In this document: piece by piece, positions 26,070 to 34,689 of the stretch
Position numbering within the stretch: the first letter of the stretch is position 1
How the letters are laid out: the number at the start of each line of letters is the position of its first letter
NCBI RefSeq assembly: GCF_010548305.1
Contig: NZ_JAAGLV010000018.1
Span: 121,341 to 185,340, forward strand
Length of the DNA stretch: 64,000 nucleotides
Reading direction: 5' to 3'
Source: Streptomyces sp. SID13031
GTDB taxonomy: Bacteria; Actinomycetota; Actinomycetes; Propionibacteriales; Kribbellaceae
Notes under the pieces: generated by a model
What the model saw: only the letters and a program-made list of their open reading frames with translations
The model's database searches: none
What the model was told of the DNA's origin: nothing
Translations under genes and position numbers: made by a program

Positions 26070-26774
26070 ATGTTCGCGGATGTCGACACCTGGGTGCTGG
26101 ACCTCGACGACACCTTGTACGCACCGGGCAGTGGGCTGGCCGAGCAGATGCAGTCGCGGATCCGCGGCTACCTCAGCGAGCACTTCGGTACCGACGAGGC
26201 CGGCGCCCGCCGGATCCAGGCCGAGCTGATCGCCGCCCACGGCACCACGCTGCGCGGGCTGATGACGACCGAGGGCCTCGACGCCCACGAAGTACTGGCC
26301 TTCGAGCAGCGCCTCGACTACTCGGTACTCCGCCCTGACGCGTTGCTGGTCGAGGCGATCGCGGCGCTGCCCGGACGCAAGTTCGTCTTCACCAACGGAT
26401 CGGCGTACCACGCGGAGCAGGCCCTCCCCCGGCTCGGGCTGGGGCAGCACTTCGACGGCGTGTTCGACATCCTGGCCGGTCAGCTGATCCCGAAGCCGTA
26501 CCCGGAGAGCTATCGGCGGTTCGTCGAGCAGTTCTCCATCGACCCCACGCGCGCCGCGTTCTTCGACGACCTGGCCGTCAACCTGACGGTGCCGGAAGAG
26601 CTCGGGATGGCGACGATTCACGTCGGCGGCGAGGCGGCGCCCGGTACCGCGGAACCTGATCGGGACGACGAGGCGGGGCAGAGCTGGTACGAGGTGATCG
26701 GACCGCGACGGTGGCGGGTCTGGAACCTCCCAGCCTTCCTCCACGCCCTGACAACGGCTGAGGGTTTGCGCTGA
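26070..26774 (+). CDS. HAD-IA hydrolase, pyrimidine 5'-nucleotidase type
   Basis: 234 residues. Motif I DLDDTLY at 11-17 (nucleophile D11, acid D13), motif II FTNGSAYH, motif III lysine in PKPYPESY, and motif IV FFDDLAVNL. The DLDDTLY...FTNG combination is typical of the SDT1/pyrimidine 5'-nucleotidase subgroup. Possibly dephosphorylates UMP/CMP or other small phosphates. Confidence 0.85.
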   Translation: MFADVDTWVLDLDDTLYAPGSGLAEQMQSRIRGYLSEHFGTDEAGARRIQAELIAAHGTTLRGLMTTEGLDAHEVLAFEQRLDYSVLRPDALLVEAIAALPGRKFVFTNGSAYHAEQALPRLGLGQHFDGVFDILAGQLIPKPYPESYRRFVEQFSIDPTRAAFFDDLAVNLTVPEELGMATIHVGGEAAPGTAEPDRDDEAGQSWYEVIGPRRWRVWNLPAFLHALTTAEGLR

Positions 26775-26886
26775 CATCTGATGAGTTGGGTCTCGCAAAG
26801 CCGGTCGATCACGGTTTGACGGTGCTCTGGCCGCAAGTGGTCTGAGGACTTACTCTCTGAGGGGTGTTCTCACAGGGGAGGTGCTG

Positions 26887-27615
26887 ATGGCAGCGACGGA
26901 CAAGGCGCTGGCCGGTCTGCGGCAGATGATCGCGTCCGGCGAGCTCGGGCCCGGCGAGAAGTTCCCGCCTGAGCCCGAGCTCTGCGACCACCTCGGGGTC
27001 TCCCGCAGCTCCCTGCGCGAGGCGGCTCGCTCGCTCGCGGCGCTGGGCGTGATCGAGTCGCGGCACGGCTCGGGCACCTACGTCTCCGCACTGGACCCGG
27101 CCGAGATCATCAGCCGGTTCTCGCTCTCGGTCGAGCTGATCCCGCTCGAAGGGGTTCTGCAGCTGCTCGAAGTACGCCGCGTCCTCGAGGCGCACGCGAC
27201 CGCGGCGGCCGCGGCCCGGCAGGATCCGTCGCTGGGCGAGCAGTTGGGCGACATCCTCGACCGGCTGGAGGCGACCACCGACGCGGCGGAGATCCAGGCG
27301 CTGGACGCGGAGTTCCACGGCGCGATCTGTACTGCGGGCGGCAATCCGACGGTGACCGCGCTGACCGGGGTGATCCGCGGCCGCGGCGGGCACTACCGGA
27401 TCTTCGAGCCGGGCGCGGACTTCGACGCGATCAAGCAGGCCAGCGACCGGGGCCACCGCGCGATCCTCGCCGCCATCACCCACCGCGACCCAGCCGCAGC
27501 CGCCACCGCCGCCTCCGCCCACATCGCCCAGACCGAACTCTGGCTCCGCGCCCTCCGTCCGGATCCACAAGTCCTGCTTCCGGACGTCGAGAAGGCAGCG
27601 CCCGCTTCGTCCTAG
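26887..27615 (+). CDS. FadR-subfamily GntR regulator
   Basis: 242 residues from ATG 26887, which has GGGAGG 5 nt before it. N-terminal winged helix (GELGPGEKFPPEPELCDHLG, VSRSSLREAARSLAALG, HGSGTYV) and C-terminal FCD effector domain with EVRRVLEAHA, DAEFHGAI and GHRAILAAI, whose Asp/His residues usually bind a metal and a carboxylate ligand. FadR-type regulators sense organic acids. The adjacent VOC gene begins 45 nt later and may be a target. Confidence 0.87.
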   Translation: MAATDKALAGLRQMIASGELGPGEKFPPEPELCDHLGVSRSSLREAARSLAALGVIESRHGSGTYVSALDPAEIISRFSLSVELIPLEGVLQLLEVRRVLEAHATAAAAARQDPSLGEQLGDILDRLEATTDAAEIQALDAEFHGAICTAGGNPTVTALTGVIRGRGGHYRIFEPGADFDAIKQASDRGHRAILAAITHRDPAAAATAASAHIAQTELWLRALRPDPQVLLPDVEKAAPASS

Positions 27616-27660
27616 TTACACAGCGGCCACGACAGGTTGCGCGACGAAAGGAGAACCACC

Positions 27661-28101
27661 ATGGCGATTCAGCGGATGGACAACGTCGGCATTGTCGTCG
27701 GCGACCTCGAGGCCGCGATTGCGTTCTTCCGGGAACTCGGGATGGAACTGGAGGGTCAGGCGCAGATCGAGGGCGCTTGGGCTGACCGCACCGTCGGACT
27801 GGACGGCATCCGATGCGAAATCGCGATGATGCGGACCCCGGACGGCCACAGCCGGCTCGAGCTGGCGAAGTACCAGACCCCCGCGGCGATCGACGCCGGG
27901 CCGCGGAACCCGCCACACAACACGCTGGGCATGCATCGCGTCATGTTCGCCGTCGACGACATCGAGGACGTCGTCGCCCGCCTGCGCACTCACGGCGCCG
28001 AACTCGTCGGCGAGCTGGCCCAGTACGAGGACAGCTACCGGCTCTGCTATCTCCGCGGCCCCGAGGGGATCATCGTCGCACTCGCCGAGCAGCTCAGCTA
28101 G
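27661..28101 (+). CDS. VOC-family (glyoxalase/dioxygenase fold) protein
   Basis: 146 residues. ATG 27661 follows AAAGGAG with 7-nt spacing. Two beta-alpha-beta-beta-beta modules: MDNVGIVVGDLEAAIAFFRE and HRVMFAVDDIEDVVARL, with C-terminal YLRGPEGIIVALAEQL whose Glu is a usual metal ligand. Annotated homologues are called VOC family/glyoxalase-bleomycin resistance proteins; the reaction cannot be assigned. Confidence 0.85.
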   Translation: MAIQRMDNVGIVVGDLEAAIAFFRELGMELEGQAQIEGAWADRTVGLDGIRCEIAMMRTPDGHSRLELAKYQTPAAIDAGPRNPPHNTLGMHRVMFAVDDIEDVVARLRTHGAELVGELAQYEDSYRLCYLRGPEGIIVALAEQLS

Positions 28102-28964
28102 GCGAGAGCGATGGCGACGATGCCGGCTAGTACTACGGCGCTGCCGAGTAGGCGTCGGCGGGCGCCGGGCTCGCCGAGGACCAGCCAGGCGGCCAGTCCA
28201 CTGAGGACGATGCTCACTTCGCGGGCGGGGGCGACGAGGCTGACCGGTGCCAGGCGCATCGCGAACAGGACCATCAGGTAGGCGATCGGCGAGAGCAGGG
28301 CGACGATGCAGACCTCGCGCCAGTTCTCCTTCCAGAGCAGGCGTAGCTGGTCCTGGTTGCGGAGCACCTTCGGCGTGAGTATCGCGCTCTGCAGGATGGA
28401 GCCGCTGGCGAAGTAGATGATCGGCGGCACAGCGAGAGTCGTCACGGAGTACGCGTCCCAGAGGGTGTAGCCGGCGATCAGCGCGCCGGTCGCTACGCCG
28501 TACAGGACGCCCGCTCGGACAGCTGGACGGCGGGCGAGTTTGGCGCCACCGGTGCTGATGGTGAGGACTCCGATGATGATCAGCCCCGCACCCGCGAGGC
28601 CGACGGGTCCTGGGCGCTCGTTCAGTAGGAGCACAGCCAGTAGTACTGACAGCAGTGGGCCGGTCCCCCGCGCGACCGGGTAGACGACGGACAGGTCGCC
28701 TACGTCGTACCCGCGTTGCAGGACGATCCCGTAGGCCACATGTAGTACCGCGGTGATGGCAGCGGCGAGTAGCCAGTTCCAGTGCGGCCGCGCGTCCGTC
28801 GTGAGCAAGCTGATGACCAGCGCCGGGAGCAGTAGAACGGCGGCGGCCGTGTAGTAGGCCCAGACGAAGGTCGCGCCGCCATGGCGGACTCGTTTCGCGG
28901 CGAAGTTCCACCCGGTGTGCAGGACGGCGGCGGTCAGGACGAGGGACAGAGCGTGGATATTCAA
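28098..28964 (-). CDS. EamA/DMT-family transporter
   Basis: 288 residues with ten predicted membrane helices in two EamA repeats (1-135 and 150-288). Family blocks: HTGWNFAAKR, VYPVARGTGPLLSVL and LLNERP in the first repeat, SPIAYLMVLFAMRLAPVSLV and LGEPGARRRLLGS in the second. Metabolite exporter of unknown substrate. Its stop overlaps that of the convergent VOC gene by 4 nt. Confidence 0.87.
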   Translation of the reverse strand: MNIHALSLVLTAAVLHTGWNFAAKRVRHGGATFVWAYYTAAAVLLLPALVISLLTTDARPHWNWLLAAAITAVLHVAYGIVLQRGYDVGDLSVVYPVARGTGPLLSVLLAVLLLNERPGPVGLAGAGLIIIGVLTISTGGAKLARRPAVRAGVLYGVATGALIAGYTLWDAYSVTTLAVPPIIYFASGSILQSAILTPKVLRNQDQLRLLWKENWREVCIVALLSPIAYLMVLFAMRLAPVSLVAPAREVSIVLSGLAAWLVLGEPGARRRLLGSAVVLAGIVAIALA

Positions 28965-29110
28965 GGCGTGTCATCGTATCGAGTCGCGGGTCTTGCGCGG
29001 AATTTTCTTTCATCTGTCGGGATCTTGCAGAGAAACGTCGTCATGCGTAATGTCCGGGCTCAGTACGGCACCGCCTGTGGGGCGGCCGTGAGTTCGAGGG
29101 GATGTCGCCT

Positions 29111-31120
29111 GTGTCCCACCTTCCTTTTCGCCGCCGCCCGGCGGTGATCGGCGCCGTCGTCGGCGCCCTGCTCGCAGTTCCAGGTCTTTCTGCCGCCGCC
29201 ACGTCCACTACCCACCCCAGCCATCCACCGCAAACCGCCCCCGTGGTGACGCGGGCCGGGCTCGACCCTGCTCTGGTGCAGGGCCGCGGCGCCACCGTGC
29301 CCTTCATCGAGCAGGAGGCGGAGAACGCCGCCACCAATGGCGAGAAGCTCGGCCCCGGTCGCGAGGCCTACTCCCTACCCGCCGAGGCTTCGGGGCGCAC
29401 CGCCGTACGGCTGAGTCAGGCCGGGCAGTACGTGGAGTTCACGCTCTCCAAACCGGCCAACGCCCTGACCCTGCGCTACAGCATCCCGGACAGCGCGTCG
29501 GGTGGCGGATTGCGTTCCCCGCTTGACGTTCTGGTGAACGGCAAGCGCACGAACACGATGACGCTGACGTCGGAGTACTCGTGGCTGTACGGCATGTATC
29601 CGTTCTCCAACGACCCCAACGTCGACCCGAACCCCGGCTGGTGGAAGCCCGAGCCAGACCCGGTCACCAAGCCGTTCCGGCCGAACCACTTCTACGACGA
29701 GCAGCGACTGTTGCTCGGCAAGACCTACAAGGCCGGCGACAAGGTCCGCTTCCAGCTCCCGGCCGGTACTACGGCCGCCTGGACGGTACTCGACGTCGCG
29801 GACTTCGAGCTCGTCGCCCAACCGTTACGGCAGCCCGCGAAGTCCTTGTCCGTCAGGCTCTTCGGGGCCGACCCGACCGGCAAGCGAGACGCCGCACCCG
29901 CGATCGACGCCACGATCGCGGTCGCGAAGAAGCTCGGCTGGACGGTCTTCATCCCGCCGGGCACGTACCAGGTCAACCGGCACATCATCGTGGACAAGGT
30001 CACCGTCCAGGGCGCCGGCAACTGGTGGACGATCATCAAGGGCAAGGTGCTGCCGCTCGCACAGCCCGCTCCCGACAATTCGGTGCACAGCGCGCCGGGC
30101 TTCTACGGCAAGTACGCCGCGGACGGTGGCAGCACGAAGGTGCACCTGTCCGACTTCGCGATCGAGAGCGACGTCCGGGACCGGATCGACACCGACCAGG
30201 TGAACGGCGTCGGCGGCGCGATCGGCGGCGGGTCGACGATCCAGAACCTTTACCTGCACCACACCAAGGTCGGGATCTGGCTGGACGGGCCGATGAGCGG
30301 GCTGCTGATCCGCAACAACGTGATCACCGACGCGGTCGCCGACGGGATGAACCTGCATCTGGGCGTCTCGCACGTCCGGGCGACCAACAACTTCGTCCGC
30401 AACACCGGTGACGACGGGTTGGCGATGTGGTCGGAGGCCAACGCGGAGGGGCTGGTCAACCACGACAACGTGTACGACCACAACACGGTCCAGACGCCGG
30501 TACTGGCGAACAACATCGCGATCTACGGCGGTCGGGACAATGCGGTGACGGACAACCTGGTGGCTGACCCGATTCGCGAGGGCAGCACGTTGCACGCCGG
30601 GTCGAGGTTCGGTTCGACGCCGTTCGAGGGGACGCTGTCGTTCGCGCGCAACACGACGGTGCGCGGCGGGCCGCGGGATCTCAACTGGGATCTCGGGCTG
30701 GGCGCGATCTGGCTCTACGCCTTGCAGTCGAACATGTCCGGCAAGATCGAGGTCACGGACAGTTCGTTCCTGGACTCGACGTACAACGCGTTCATGTTCG
30801 TCGTCGACTGGCCGGTCAAGGACGACTACGCGCTGACGAACGTTGCCTTCCGCAACATCAAGGTCGACGGCACCGGCACCAACGTGCTGAACGCCCGGGT
30901 CGGCGGCTGGGCCACCTTCGAGAACGTCGACGCCCGCAACGTGGGTGCGCCGTTCGTCAACAACTGCGGCACCTTCCACTTCACCGGCACGCCGGAGTTC
31001 GACGTACGACTCGTCGGCACCGGCAACGACGGCAACTGGACAGCAGACGCCGGCGCTCCCGGCCACTGCGAAGACCGTCCCCCGGTGGTTCCCCCGGCAC
31101 CTCCGAGCCCCTGGAACTGA
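29111..31120 (+). CDS. Secreted CBM-like + right-handed beta-helix protein (mycodextranase/GH87-like)
   Basis: 669 residues from GTG 29111, which has GAGGGG at proper spacing; an in-frame ATG at 29102 directly abuts that site and is less likely. Signal peptide: RRR then a hydrophobic segment with cleavage after GLSAAA. A CBM6/35-like module (FIEQEAENAATNG, VEFTLSKPANALTLRYSIPD) spans roughly 55-240. A pectate-lyase-like beta-helix follows (LFGADPTGKRDAAPAIDATI, PPGTYQVN, NTGDDGLAMWSEAN). The domain pair matches actinomycete proteins annotated as mycodextranase/alpha-1,3-glucanase-like. Likely degrades fungal or bacterial glucan outside the cell. The exact GH family is tentative. Confidence 0.78.
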   Translation: MSHLPFRRRPAVIGAVVGALLAVPGLSAAATSTTHPSHPPQTAPVVTRAGLDPALVQGRGATVPFIEQEAENAATNGEKLGPGREAYSLPAEASGRTAVRLSQAGQYVEFTLSKPANALTLRYSIPDSASGGGLRSPLDVLVNGKRTNTMTLTSEYSWLYGMYPFSNDPNVDPNPGWWKPEPDPVTKPFRPNHFYDEQRLLLGKTYKAGDKVRFQLPAGTTAAWTVLDVADFELVAQPLRQPAKSLSVRLFGADPTGKRDAAPAIDATIAVAKKLGWTVFIPPGTYQVNRHIIVDKVTVQGAGNWWTIIKGKVLPLAQPAPDNSVHSAPGFYGKYAADGGSTKVHLSDFAIESDVRDRIDTDQVNGVGGAIGGGSTIQNLYLHHTKVGIWLDGPMSGLLIRNNVITDAVADGMNLHLGVSHVRATNNFVRNTGDDGLAMWSEANAEGLVNHDNVYDHNTVQTPVLANNIAIYGGRDNAVTDNLVADPIREGSTLHAGSRFGSTPFEGTLSFARNTTVRGGPRDLNWDLGLGAIWLYALQSNMSGKIEVTDSSFLDSTYNAFMFVVDWPVKDDYALTNVAFRNIKVDGTGTNVLNARVGGWATFENVDARNVGAPFVNNCGTFHFTGTPEFDVRLVGTGNDGNWTADAGAPGHCEDRPPVVPPAPPSPWN

Positions 31121-31217
31121 CCCACAACCCGCCGTGCGGTGGGGCCCGCCCCCTCAGCCCCACCGCACGGCACCCCTGTTTTCAGCGGTCGATCGGCTTG
31201 CGGGTTAGGGTCGGGGC

Positions 31218-32369
31218 ATGCGCGAACACGCTCAGCGGTTGCAGGGGCTTGGGACGACGATCTTCGCGGAGATGTCCGCGTTGGCGGTACGGACCGGGTC
31301 GGTCAACCTCGGTCAGGGGTTCCCCGATACGGACGGGCCGGACTCGCTGCTCGAGGACGCCGTCGCCGCCATCCGCGGTGGCGCGAACCAGTACCCGCCG
31401 GGGCGCGGCATCCCCGCACTGCGGCAGGCGATCGTCGATCACCAGAAGCGCTTCTACGACCTGTCGTACGACCCGGACACGCAGGTGCTCGTCACCACCG
31501 GCGCCACCGAGGCGATCGCCGCCTCTCTGCTCGCGTACGTCGAGCCCGGCGACGAGGTAATCGCACTCGAGCCGTACTACGACTCGTACGCCGCCTGTAT
31601 CGCGATGGCCGGCGGGCGTCGCGTGCCGGTCACGTTGCGCGCGCCCGACTTCCGGCTGGATCTCGATGAGCTCCGCGCTGCCGTGACGCCGCGGACCAAG
31701 GTGCTGCTGATCAACTCCCCACACAACCCGACCGGCACGGTGCTCGACGACACCGAACTGCGCGGCATCGCGGCGATCGCGGTCGAGCACGACCTGGTCG
31801 TCATCACCGACGAGGTCTACGAGCACCTGATCTTCGACGGACTGCAGCACCTTCCGCTGACGGCGTACGAGGGAATGGCCGAGCGCACCGTCTCGATCGG
31901 CAGCGCGGGCAAGACCTTCTCGGTGACCGGCTGGAAGATCGGCTGGATCACCGGCAGCCCTTCGGTGGTCACGGCGGTGAACACCGCCAAACAGTTCCTC
32001 ACCTACGTCTCCGGCGCCCCCTTCCAGCCGGCCGTCGCCGGAGCCCTTGCCCTCGGCAACGACTACTTCGGCACCCTGCGCTCCACCATGCAGGCCAAAC
32101 GCGACTTCCTCTGCGACGGCCTGCAGTCCCTCGGCTTCGGCGTCCACCGCCCCCAGGGCACGTACTTCGTCACCACCGACATCCGCCCCCTCGGCCACAC
32201 CGACGGCATCGACTTCTGCCGCATGCTCCCCGAACGCACCGGCGTAGTAGCCATCCCCACCCAGGTCTTCTACGACAACACCGAAGCCGGCCGCCCCCTG
32301 GTCCGCTGGGCCTTCTGCAAAAAACCCGAAGTCCTCGAAGAAGCCCTAACCCGCCTCACCAAACTCTGA
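31218..32369 (+). CDS. Class I/II aminotransferase (probable N-succinyldiaminopimelate aminotransferase DapC type)
   Basis: 383 residues, fold type I PLP enzyme. PLP lysine K232 in GSAGKTFSVTGWK; NPTGTV near 170-175; ITDEVYEHLIFDG near 196-208; TTGATEAI near 93-100. The closest actinobacterial group is annotated as DapC/methionine or kynurenine aminotransferase (YbdL-like). Without dap neighbours the pathway is uncertain. Confidence 0.82.
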   Translation: MREHAQRLQGLGTTIFAEMSALAVRTGSVNLGQGFPDTDGPDSLLEDAVAAIRGGANQYPPGRGIPALRQAIVDHQKRFYDLSYDPDTQVLVTTGATEAIAASLLAYVEPGDEVIALEPYYDSYAACIAMAGGRRVPVTLRAPDFRLDLDELRAAVTPRTKVLLINSPHNPTGTVLDDTELRGIAAIAVEHDLVVITDEVYEHLIFDGLQHLPLTAYEGMAERTVSIGSAGKTFSVTGWKIGWITGSPSVVTAVNTAKQFLTYVSGAPFQPAVAGALALGNDYFGTLRSTMQAKRDFLCDGLQSLGFGVHRPQGTYFVTTDIRPLGHTDGIDFCRMLPERTGVVAIPTQVFYDNTEAGRPLVRWAFCKKPEVLEEALTRLTKL

Positions 32370-32468
32370 TCCAATCTGCCCCACATCTGCCCCGCCAATC
32401 GACGTGACAGCCCACTCGACCGCATGCAAGACTTGCGTCAGCTCCCTAGGGTTCCTTGTGGAGAAGTG

Positions 32469-32504
32469 AAGCTGGGATTCCCTCCGGACGGTGGGGCCCA
32501 GCTT
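32469..32504 (-). terminator. Stem-loop terminator-like element
   Basis: AAGCTGGG and CCCAGCTT are perfect inverted repeats with an internal CCC/GGG extension. It lies just beyond the 3' end of the minus-strand gene fragment at 32514-32849, and between it and the aminotransferase. The rest of 32370-32468 holds nothing I can recognise. Confidence 0.5.
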
Positions 32505-32513
32505 TCGCGCTTT

Positions 32514-32849
32514 CTAGCGCACGGTGACCTGGTGGATATCAACCGACTCGGACAATGTGAGCAACCACCGCGGCTCCCCCAACTGCGCGGCCGTCACAGC
32601 ACCAGCTATGGCATCGGGCAACCAAAGGAGCGGCTCTCGATCCGGCTGCGCGAAGTCGACCGACAGTTGGGGCGCAATCAGCCCCTTCTGCCGCGCGCCG
32701 TCGACCAGCCTCAGGTCCCGCCGGTTCTGCGCTGCCGCACGCGACTCGAACCAGGCTGGGGCGTCCAGGTAGCGGCGGACTGGGTAGGGGAAGCCGGCTT
32801 CGTCAAGGGTTGTTGTGGCGGACTGGCACTTGGAGCATTCCGGGTTGAT
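32514..32849 (-). pseudogene. C-terminal gene fragment without start codon
   Basis: An uninterrupted 111-codon minus-strand frame running from directly after a TGA to TAG at 32514. It has normal high-GC third positions and protein-like composition: INPECSKCQS, then PYPVRRYLDAPAWFESRAAA, LRLVDGARQKGLIAPQLSVD, LLWLPDAIAGAVTAAQ and WLLTLSESVDIHQVTVR. There is no ATG, GTG or TTG near its 5' end, so it looks like the 3' part of a longer gene cut off near 32850, next to the end of the neighbouring membrane-protein gene. The CxxC at its N-terminus could be half of a zinc site. I do not recognise the family with confidence. Confidence 0.6.
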
Positions 32850-32860
32850 TCAGATCTCCG

Positions 32861-33418
32861 TCAGCGCGGGGCGGCGAACCAGCGTTTGGTGGGTTCTTGG
32901 AGCATCAGGTAGAGGAGGGTGCCGTGGAGGGCCAGGCCAAGGAGGGAGGCGGGGAGGGCGGTGATTCCGCCGGCGATGCCCAGGGCGGCGACGACGATCA
33001 GCATCGTGCGGGCCCAGCGGCGGCGTTTGCGGACGAAGTACGCCGGGAGGAGGTAGGCGATGCTCGTGCCGAGGATGACGCCGACGACCAGGTTCTTGGC
33101 GGAAGGGTCGCCGGTGAGGGTCTTGGCGATCTCGGAGCCGGCCGACGTCAGCGTGAAGAGCCCGAGCAGCACGCACAGGCCGCCGAGGGCGAAGGAGATG
33201 ACACTGGCGATCGCCACCTGCTTGGGTGGCGCGCTCGAGAGCTGCGCGGAGGAGTACGGGTTCTGCCCGAAGGCACCCGCATACGGACCGGGCTGTCCGC
33301 CGTACGGCGATTGCTGTGCTGGCGGCTGCTGCGGTGGAGGTTGCTGACCGGACGAGCCGAAGGCGCCCTGATAAGGCCCCGGCCCATCCTCACCAGCTCC
33401 GCCGTACTGGTCACTCAT
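32861..33418 (-). CDS. Pro/Gln/Gly-rich N-terminus membrane protein
   Basis: 185 residues. Residues 1-65 are low complexity, rich in Pro, Gln, Gly and Tyr with repeated PY(Q/A)GAFG blocks, as in many actinobacterial membrane proteins. Four hydrophobic segments follow (about 68-90, 108-126, 135-150 and 155-172), with the basic loop RKRRRWAR between the second and third. Function unknown; DUF4190-like proteins have a comparable layout. Confidence 0.75.
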   Translation of the reverse strand: MSDQYGGAGEDGPGPYQGAFGSSGQQPPPQQPPAQQSPYGGQPGPYAGAFGQNPYSSAQLSSAPPKQVAIASVISFALGGLCVLLGLFTLTSAGSEIAKTLTGDPSAKNLVVGVILGTSIAYLLPAYFVRKRRRWARTMLIVVAALGIAGGITALPASLLGLALHGTLLYLMLQEPTKRWFAAPR

Positions 33419-33510
33419 CTCCTACACATTTCCTTCCACCCGAGTCCTCCCCCGATCCTCCCAGACCCACACAAAACCACCACGCTCCCCCAGCCCCGCA
33501 CCTCACGCCC

Positions 33511-33594
33511 GCCGTCTCGGGGGTTAACCCCGCAGAGTGCGGGTTGCCCCCCGAGTTTCTGGCTAGGCAACCCACCGTCTGAGGGGTTAACCCC
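33511..33594. repeat. Nested palindromic element, copy A (right end shortened)
   Basis: About 84 bp nearly identical to copy B at 34198-34280. It contains GGGGTTAACCCC twice (once at each end), an inner inverted repeat GGGTTGCC/GGCAACCC, and the shared interior AGTTTCTGGCTA. Homology ends at the right-hand GGTTAACCCC; the final CGAGACGGC arm seen in copy B is missing. Confidence 0.8.
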
Positions 33595-33613
33595 AATGTC
33601 GGTTAGCTAAGCC

Positions 33614-33641
33614 GAGCGTCACGCTGTCAAGAAGGTCGGCC
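33614..33641. repeat. Left arm of a 28-bp inverted repeat
   Basis: Matches the reverse complement of 34160-34187 at 27 of 28 positions (contains CTGTCAAGAAGGTCGGCC). The arms enclose 518 bp without a credible gene, which includes a member of the dispersed hairpin family and several short GC-rich palindromes. Confidence 0.8.
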
Positions 33642-33924
33642 CATGACGCGCTCTCCGACCACTGGCCGCCGACGAACTGCCAGCCGCGCGACAGCGCCGT
33701 GAGGAACAGCGACCGGGGAGACTTTCACCCCCGATCCGGGGTGTGTTCTGATCCGGGGGAAAATCCGCCCCGGGCGCACACCCCGGGCGCCAGCGAAAAT
33801 CCTCCCCGGACCGGTTAATGAGCACCACGCTGTCCACGCCTGCGCCTTCCACAGCCCTGCCCCAGCGTCTCTAGTGCTACCGCCGGAGTTCGTGATGTTC
33901 AGCGTGCGGTCGACGCGATACGCC

Positions 33925-34024
33925 GGACCGCCACCACTCACCAACCTCACCTGATCACACCCAGCCCACCGTGCGCAGGCCCGCTCCCGGACGGAAACAG
34001 CAGGTTGGTGAGTGGTGGCCGTCC
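33925..34024. repeat. Dispersed hairpin family, copy 1
   Basis: Arms at 33925-33947 and 34002-34024 pair at 22 of 23 positions (arm contains GCCACCACTCACCAACCT). Same block, with a compensated base change, as in the hairpins at 50274-50379 and 51262-51364. Confidence 0.8.
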
Positions 34025-34159
34025 GCGCCCGCCGCCCACCACCACGAACCCCCGCTGAAGCACTAGACGCCTCGGCCGACCGCACCTTCGACGACCAGCA
34101 ACTTGGCAGCAGCCAGCCATCACGCTGCGGACCGGTCCGTACGGCCGCTGCGTGTCACC

Positions 34160-34187
34160 GGCCGACCTTCTTGACAGCGCGACGCTC
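34160..34187. repeat. Right arm of the 28-bp inverted repeat
   Basis: Reverse complement of 33614-33641 with one mismatch. It abuts nested palindrome copy B almost directly. Confidence 0.8.
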
Positions 34188-34188
34188 A

Positions 34189-34300
34189 CCTTGACCCGCC
34201 GTCTCGGGGGTTAACCCCTCAGAGTGCGGGTTGCCCCCTGAGTTTCTGGCTAGGCAACCCACCGTCTGAGGGGTTAACCCCCGAGACGGCGGGGTCAAGG
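34189..34300. repeat. Nested palindromic element, copy B (complete)
   Basis: About 112 bp with outer arms of 34 and 35 bp (34189-34222 and 34266-34300), identical apart from one extra C. Inner arms are GGGTTGCC/GGCAACCC, and GGTTAACC self-palindromes lie inside the outer arms. Could form a large cruciform or a long RNA hairpin. Not associated with a gene end. Confidence 0.85.
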
Positions 34301-34389
34301 AGCGGCAGGCCGCCATCGCGCGCGGGGGCGTGACGCGGGCTAGCCCCCTGGTGGTGTGCGAAGGGGGCGCGGCACGGCCCCGGATCGGG

Positions 34390-34660
34390 GGATCCGGAGC
34401 CACGGCAGAGGGGGCACGGCGCAGCCGTATTGCGGGATCCGGAGCCGGGGCGGAGGGGGCACGGCGCAGCCGTATTGCGGGATCCGGAGCCGGGGCGGAG
34501 GGGGCACGGCGCAGCCGTATTGCGGGATCCGGAGCCGGGGCGGAGGGGGCACGGCGCAGCCGTATTGGGGGATGCGGGGCTGGGGGTGGAGGGGGCGCGG
34601 CGCAGCCCGGATTGGGGGCCAGGGCTGGGGTGGAGGGGGTACAGCGCGGCCCCGGATTGG
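34390..34660. repeat. 45-bp tandem repeat array downstream of clpB
   Basis: Units begin GGATCCGGAGCC and end CAGCCGTATTGCG. Units 2-4 (34435, 34480, 34525) are nearly identical over 45 bp; the first differs in a few bases; one or two further units to about 34660 are degenerate. All frames stay open because 45 is a multiple of three, but composition is not protein-like. It lies between the repeat island and the 3' end of clpB. Confidence 0.85.
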
Positions 34661-34689
34661 GGAATCCGGGGCCGGGCCGTGGGGTGGGG

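Noticed and set aside
32400..32470. tRNA-like sequence downstream of the aminotransferase gene
   Set aside because: No cloverleaf can be formed; no acceptor stem or T-loop is present. I saw no tRNA gene anywhere in the window.
32424..32912. Plus-strand open frame of 162 codons
   Set aside because: No ribosome site and poor composition; the minus-strand frame 32514-32849 in the same region reads far more like protein.
34390..34660. CRISPR array
   Set aside because: Repeat units are contiguous with no unique spacers and no cas genes are present.
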